From positions 186,001 to 250,000 of the forward strand of contig NZ_PTJA01000007.1 of the NCBI RefSeq assembly GCF_002934545.1: a stretch of DNA of 64,000 nt, in the 5' to 3' direction. The translations under genes were made by a program, and so were the position numbers. Positions 61,907 to 64,000 of this stretch are shown piece after piece (the first letter of the stretch is position 1; every line of letters starts with the position of its first letter). This DNA is from Lacrimispora xylanisolvens (GTDB lineage Bacteria; Bacillota; Clostridia; Lachnospirales; Lachnospiraceae). The notes below the pieces were generated by a model. It saw nothing but the letters and a program-made list of their open reading frames with translations. It was not told where the DNA came from and did not search any database.

Positions 61907-62728
61907 ATGGAAAAAGAGATTAAATGCCCCTACATTATATTTAAAATTGCAGGTTCTTTATACTGCATAAACAGCAAATACATATCCACAATTTTACAGT
62001 TGCCGGAATACAGCACCATTCCTGCCGCGCCAGCGAATGTTACCGGAATGTTTAAGTACCGGAACCAGGTCATAAATATGATGGATTTACGCATTACGTT
62101 TGGTTTAAAGCCCATTGTAGAAGAATGCAGAGACTTTGAGCAGATGATTGATGCCAGAAAACAGGATCACATCCACTGGGTCAATGAGCTTGAACGATAT
62201 ATCAAAGAAGGCGGCTCCTTTACTCTGGCAAAAGATTCCCACCAGTGTGCATTTGGAAAATGGTACGATAATTTTACCACTGATAACCAGTCAATTATGA
62301 ATCATCTTAAAAAAATCGAAGAACCTCACGAGAAACTCCATAAGGCGGCAGCTGAGGCAGAAGACTGCAAAAGAGACTGTGAAAACTGCCAGGAATCCGA
62401 ATGCCTGCAAACGGTTTTAAAGCGGGTAAAAGGCGAATCCATGCCAGTTATTTTAAAACTTCTGGATCAGACAAAGGATCTGTTCCGTTCTACCATTTAT
62501 AAAGAGATGGTTTTGATACTTGATGGTATCCAGTGGGGTATTGTTGTAGACGAAATCGTGGCTGTTGAGGATCTGGATATTATCTCTGAGCGTCACGAAG
62601 ACCCTATGGTAAATCATTGTTCCTATTTAGGCAGAGTTATGGAAAGTGAAAAACGGGAAGGACTGATCTTTGAACTTAACCCTGAGACACTGATGGCGAA
62701 ATTCAGAGATCTGGAATTAACTTTTTAA
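61907..62728 (+). CDS. CheW-like protein with inserted CZB zinc domain
   Basis: 273 residues. CheW-type strands lie at the N-terminus (YIIFKIAGSLYCINSKYISTIL, NVTGMFKYRNQVINMMDLRITFGL) and the C-terminus (KEMVLILDGIQWGIVVDEIVAVEDL to LGRVMESEKREGLIFELNPE). Between them, about 82-150, is a chemoreceptor zinc-binding domain with ligands H88 (QDHIHW), C114 (HQCAFGKWYDNF), H141 and H145 (EPHEKLHKA). Next comes a four-cysteine cluster C154, C158, C161, C166. CheW links receptors to CheA; CZB domains sense zinc or hypochlorous acid by their cysteine. Combining both in one soluble adaptor suggests metal- or redox-tuned chemotaxis. No other chemotaxis gene is adjacent except a receptor at 42.5-44.5 kb. 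Confidence 0.88.
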   Translation: MEKEIKCPYIIFKIAGSLYCINSKYISTILQLPEYSTIPAAPANVTGMFKYRNQVINMMDLRITFGLKPIVEECRDFEQMIDARKQDHIHWVNELERYIKEGGSFTLAKDSHQCAFGKWYDNFTTDNQSIMNHLKKIEEPHEKLHKAAAEAEDCKRDCENCQESECLQTVLKRVKGESMPVILKLLDQTKDLFRSTIYKEMVLILDGIQWGIVVDEIVAVEDLDIISERHEDPMVNHCSYLGRVMESEKREGLIFELNPETLMAKFRDLELTF

Positions 62729-62737
62729 CAATAAATA

Positions 62738-62784
62738 GAGAAGAGCCGGAAAAGTTTTGGCAGAAGCTTTTCCGGCTCTTTTTA
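62738..62784 (+). terminator. Terminator between CheW-CZB and NUDIX genes
   Basis: Perfect 14-base stem AAGAGCCGGAAAAG and complement, followed by TTTTT on the plus strand; works for both convergent genes. Confidence 0.92.
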
Positions 62785-62811
62785 CAGTCAGGAAAACAAC
62801 TCTGACTTCTT

Positions 62812-63264
62812 TCAGAAATACTTTTTATTACCCCAAAGGTTGCTCTTCTTCAAATCCAGATATTCATTGTATGCTTTTTCCAAAATCTGTTTTTCGTTGG
62901 AAAATTTCAGAAGATGATACGCTTCATGGAACTTATAGTATCCTGAATCAATAAAATATTCTTCCCGCTGTGGTTTACTGTAATAGCTGTCGGCCATCAT
63001 GAGATACCAGTATACATCCTTTTCCACCATATCCTGAGGCGTATTGAAAGAATACTGACTCTTACCAATGTACTTGATAATGGACGCACTTACTCCGGTC
63101 TCTTCTTTAACTTCCCGAAGCGCCGTCTCTTTATACTCTTCACCCGCTTCTACTGTTCCCTTTGGCAAAACCCAACCTTCATACTTGTTTTTGTAATTCT
63201 TATATAAAACCAGAATTTTACCTCGAAAAATAACCACACCGCCACAACTCGTTGCTTCTATCAT
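62812..63264 (-). CDS. NUDIX hydrolase
   Basis: 150 residues from ATG 63264 (TGGAGG upstream; open to 63324). The Nudix box is GTVEAGEEYKETALREVKEETG, matching G-x5-E-x7-R-E-x2-E-E-x-G. ATSCGGVVIFRGKILVLYKNYKNKYEGWVLPKG precedes it. It belongs to the group that hydrolyses (di)nucleoside polyphosphates or oxidised nucleotides; the substrate is unknown. Divergent from no gene; convergent with the CheW-CZB gene. Confidence 0.92.
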   Translation of the reverse strand: MIEATSCGGVVIFRGKILVLYKNYKNKYEGWVLPKGTVEAGEEYKETALREVKEETGVSASIIKYIGKSQYSFNTPQDMVEKDVYWYLMMADSYYSKPQREEYFIDSGYYKFHEAYHLLKFSNEKQILEKAYNEYLDLKKSNLWGNKKYF

Positions 63265-63381
63265 TGCAATTCCTCCAGAGTGAAACCGTGAATCCATAGG
63301 GATCCCGATTTTGGTGTGTCTCACAGACTGGCTATAGTATACCTCTTTTTATAATGATATGCAAGTGTGTAATCGCTGACC

Positions 63382-64000
63382 TTATCTGGAAAAATATAAA
63401 TCAAAAAGCGATCTGGCAATGGGTGCGGCAGTTTTTCCCCCGGATCCTCCCTCTTCTACTATCACACTGACAGCTATCTTTGGGTGCTCTGCAGGCGCAT
63501 ATCCCACAAACCAGGCATGAGTCTCTTTGTTTTTATCAAATTCCGCTGACCCTGTCTTTCCTGCCACTGTATAAGCATCTGTCCGAAGAGCAGATCCGGT
63601 TCCTTCCGTGATCACAGCCTGCATCAGCTCTGTCATTTTGGCTGATTCTTCCGCAGTCATGATATTCCCGTAAGCCTGGGGCACAAATTTCTTAATGATA
63701 TCTCCTCCCGCATTCTCCACATGGTCGATCAGATAAGGTTTCATCAAAGTCCCCCCGTTGGCAATGGCTGCAGTAATCATGGCATTATGAAGAGGAGTAA
63801 TCTGGGTCTGACCCTGGCCAATGGCGGTCTGAAGTATCTGCCACGTATCTGCCCCTGGCGCCATAATATATGAACTTCTGTTGGACGGAAACGGCAAAGA
63901 AAGGTCTGTATTAAACAGCAGCTGCTGGGATGTATTCCTTAAACCGTTTAAATCCATCATAAGGCCAAGATTTGAAAAGGCTCCGTTGCAGGAGTTGGCA
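63382..64000 (-). CDS. Penicillin-binding transpeptidase (5' end cut by window)
   Basis: The frame is open to the right edge; 206 codons are present, beginning ANSCNGAFSNLGLMMDLNG in the transpeptidase domain (S-x-N motif region S-C-N). The KTG motif is VAGKTGSAEFDKNKETHAWFVGYAP, and the protein ends IARSLFDLYFSR. The catalytic S-x2-K lies outside the window. It looks like a PbpA/FtsI-type monofunctional class B PBP rather than a beta-lactamase. Probably encoded with SEDS protein upstream in the genome. Confidence 0.9.
   Translation of the reverse strand, partial: ANSCNGAFSNLGLMMDLNGLRNTSQQLLFNTDLSLPFPSNRSSYIMAPGADTWQILQTAIGQGQTQITPLHNAMITAAIANGGTLMKPYLIDHVENAGGDIIKKFVPQAYGNIMTAEESAKMTELMQAVITEGTGSALRTDAYTVAGKTGSAEFDKNKETHAWFVGYAPAEHPKIAVSVIVEEGGSGGKTAAPIARSLFDLYFSR

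Overview
The window reads as chromosome of a spore-forming, low-GC Gram-positive bacterium of the class Clostridia, most likely a Lachnospiraceae of the Lacrimispora/Clostridium XIVa type. This is inferred from gene content and RNA families: rpoD-dnaG-trmK-Nif3 order, a SpoIID-like protein with a Csp-like subtilase, SleB, a NiCo riboswitch, a clostridial-type 6S RNA, a phenylalanyl T-box, and an Agr cyclic-lactone quorum-sensing locus with the Lachnospiraceae-type precursor peptide. Most genes lie on the minus strand. No rRNA, tRNA, insertion sequence, prophage or CRISPR array was seen.

Layout. 1-8.0 kb: housekeeping run (TGS-uridine kinase, Nif3, trmK, rpoD, dnaG, dGTPase), then an AraC regulator. 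8.0-13.4 kb: Csp-like protease translationally coupled to a SpoIID/LytB protein, and an AI-2E permease. 13.4-13.6 kb: 6S RNA. 13.7-24.5 kb: metabolism and envelope (HPr-like protein without the active histidine, acetyltransferase, HAD phosphatase, PEP carboxykinase, pectinesterase, YhcH, SleB, YbaK, LysR, ilvC, ilvN, CDF metal exporter under a NiCo riboswitch). 24.7-36.8 kb: phosphoesterase/BMP-domain pair, smpB, lipoprotein, rnr, secG, a degenerate enolase paralogue, pheT and pheS behind a T-box.

36.9-39.9 kb is an accessory module: a 121-aa protein with a double-glycine-type leader, a free-standing C39 (leader-type) peptidase, and divergent BlaI-like repressor and M56/BlaR1-like membrane protease genes with an unrecognised extracellular domain. 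40-45.2 kb: glycosyltransferase/GtrA fusion, phosphodiester glycosidase plus small membrane protein, chemoreceptor, HTH regulator.

45.3-50.7 kb is the most interesting region. A four-gene operon containing a VgrG/baseplate-spike-like protein and a DcrB-like protein lies next to a complete agrA-agrC-agrD-agrB locus. The agrD gene is only 53 codons. Promoters of both the agrDB operon and the VgrG-like operon carry the same pair of direct repeats, 22 bp apart and 4 bp upstream of the -35 box. The likely reading is that the response regulator AgrA activates its own signal operon and the spike-like cassette together, which would make the cassette quorum-controlled.

50.9-64 kb: heterodimeric ABC exporter, LysR, SPL-type radical SAM protein, YihY, cysK, M32 carboxypeptidase, 5'-3' exonuclease, macro-domain protein, a CheW protein with an inserted zinc-binding CZB domain and a four-cysteine cluster, a NUDIX hydrolase, and the 3' part of a penicillin-binding protein gene running off the right end.

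Starts were moved to the codon with the best Shine-Dalgarno spacing where the longest open frame was clearly over-extended. All functional calls rest on motif recognition by eye; no database search was run.
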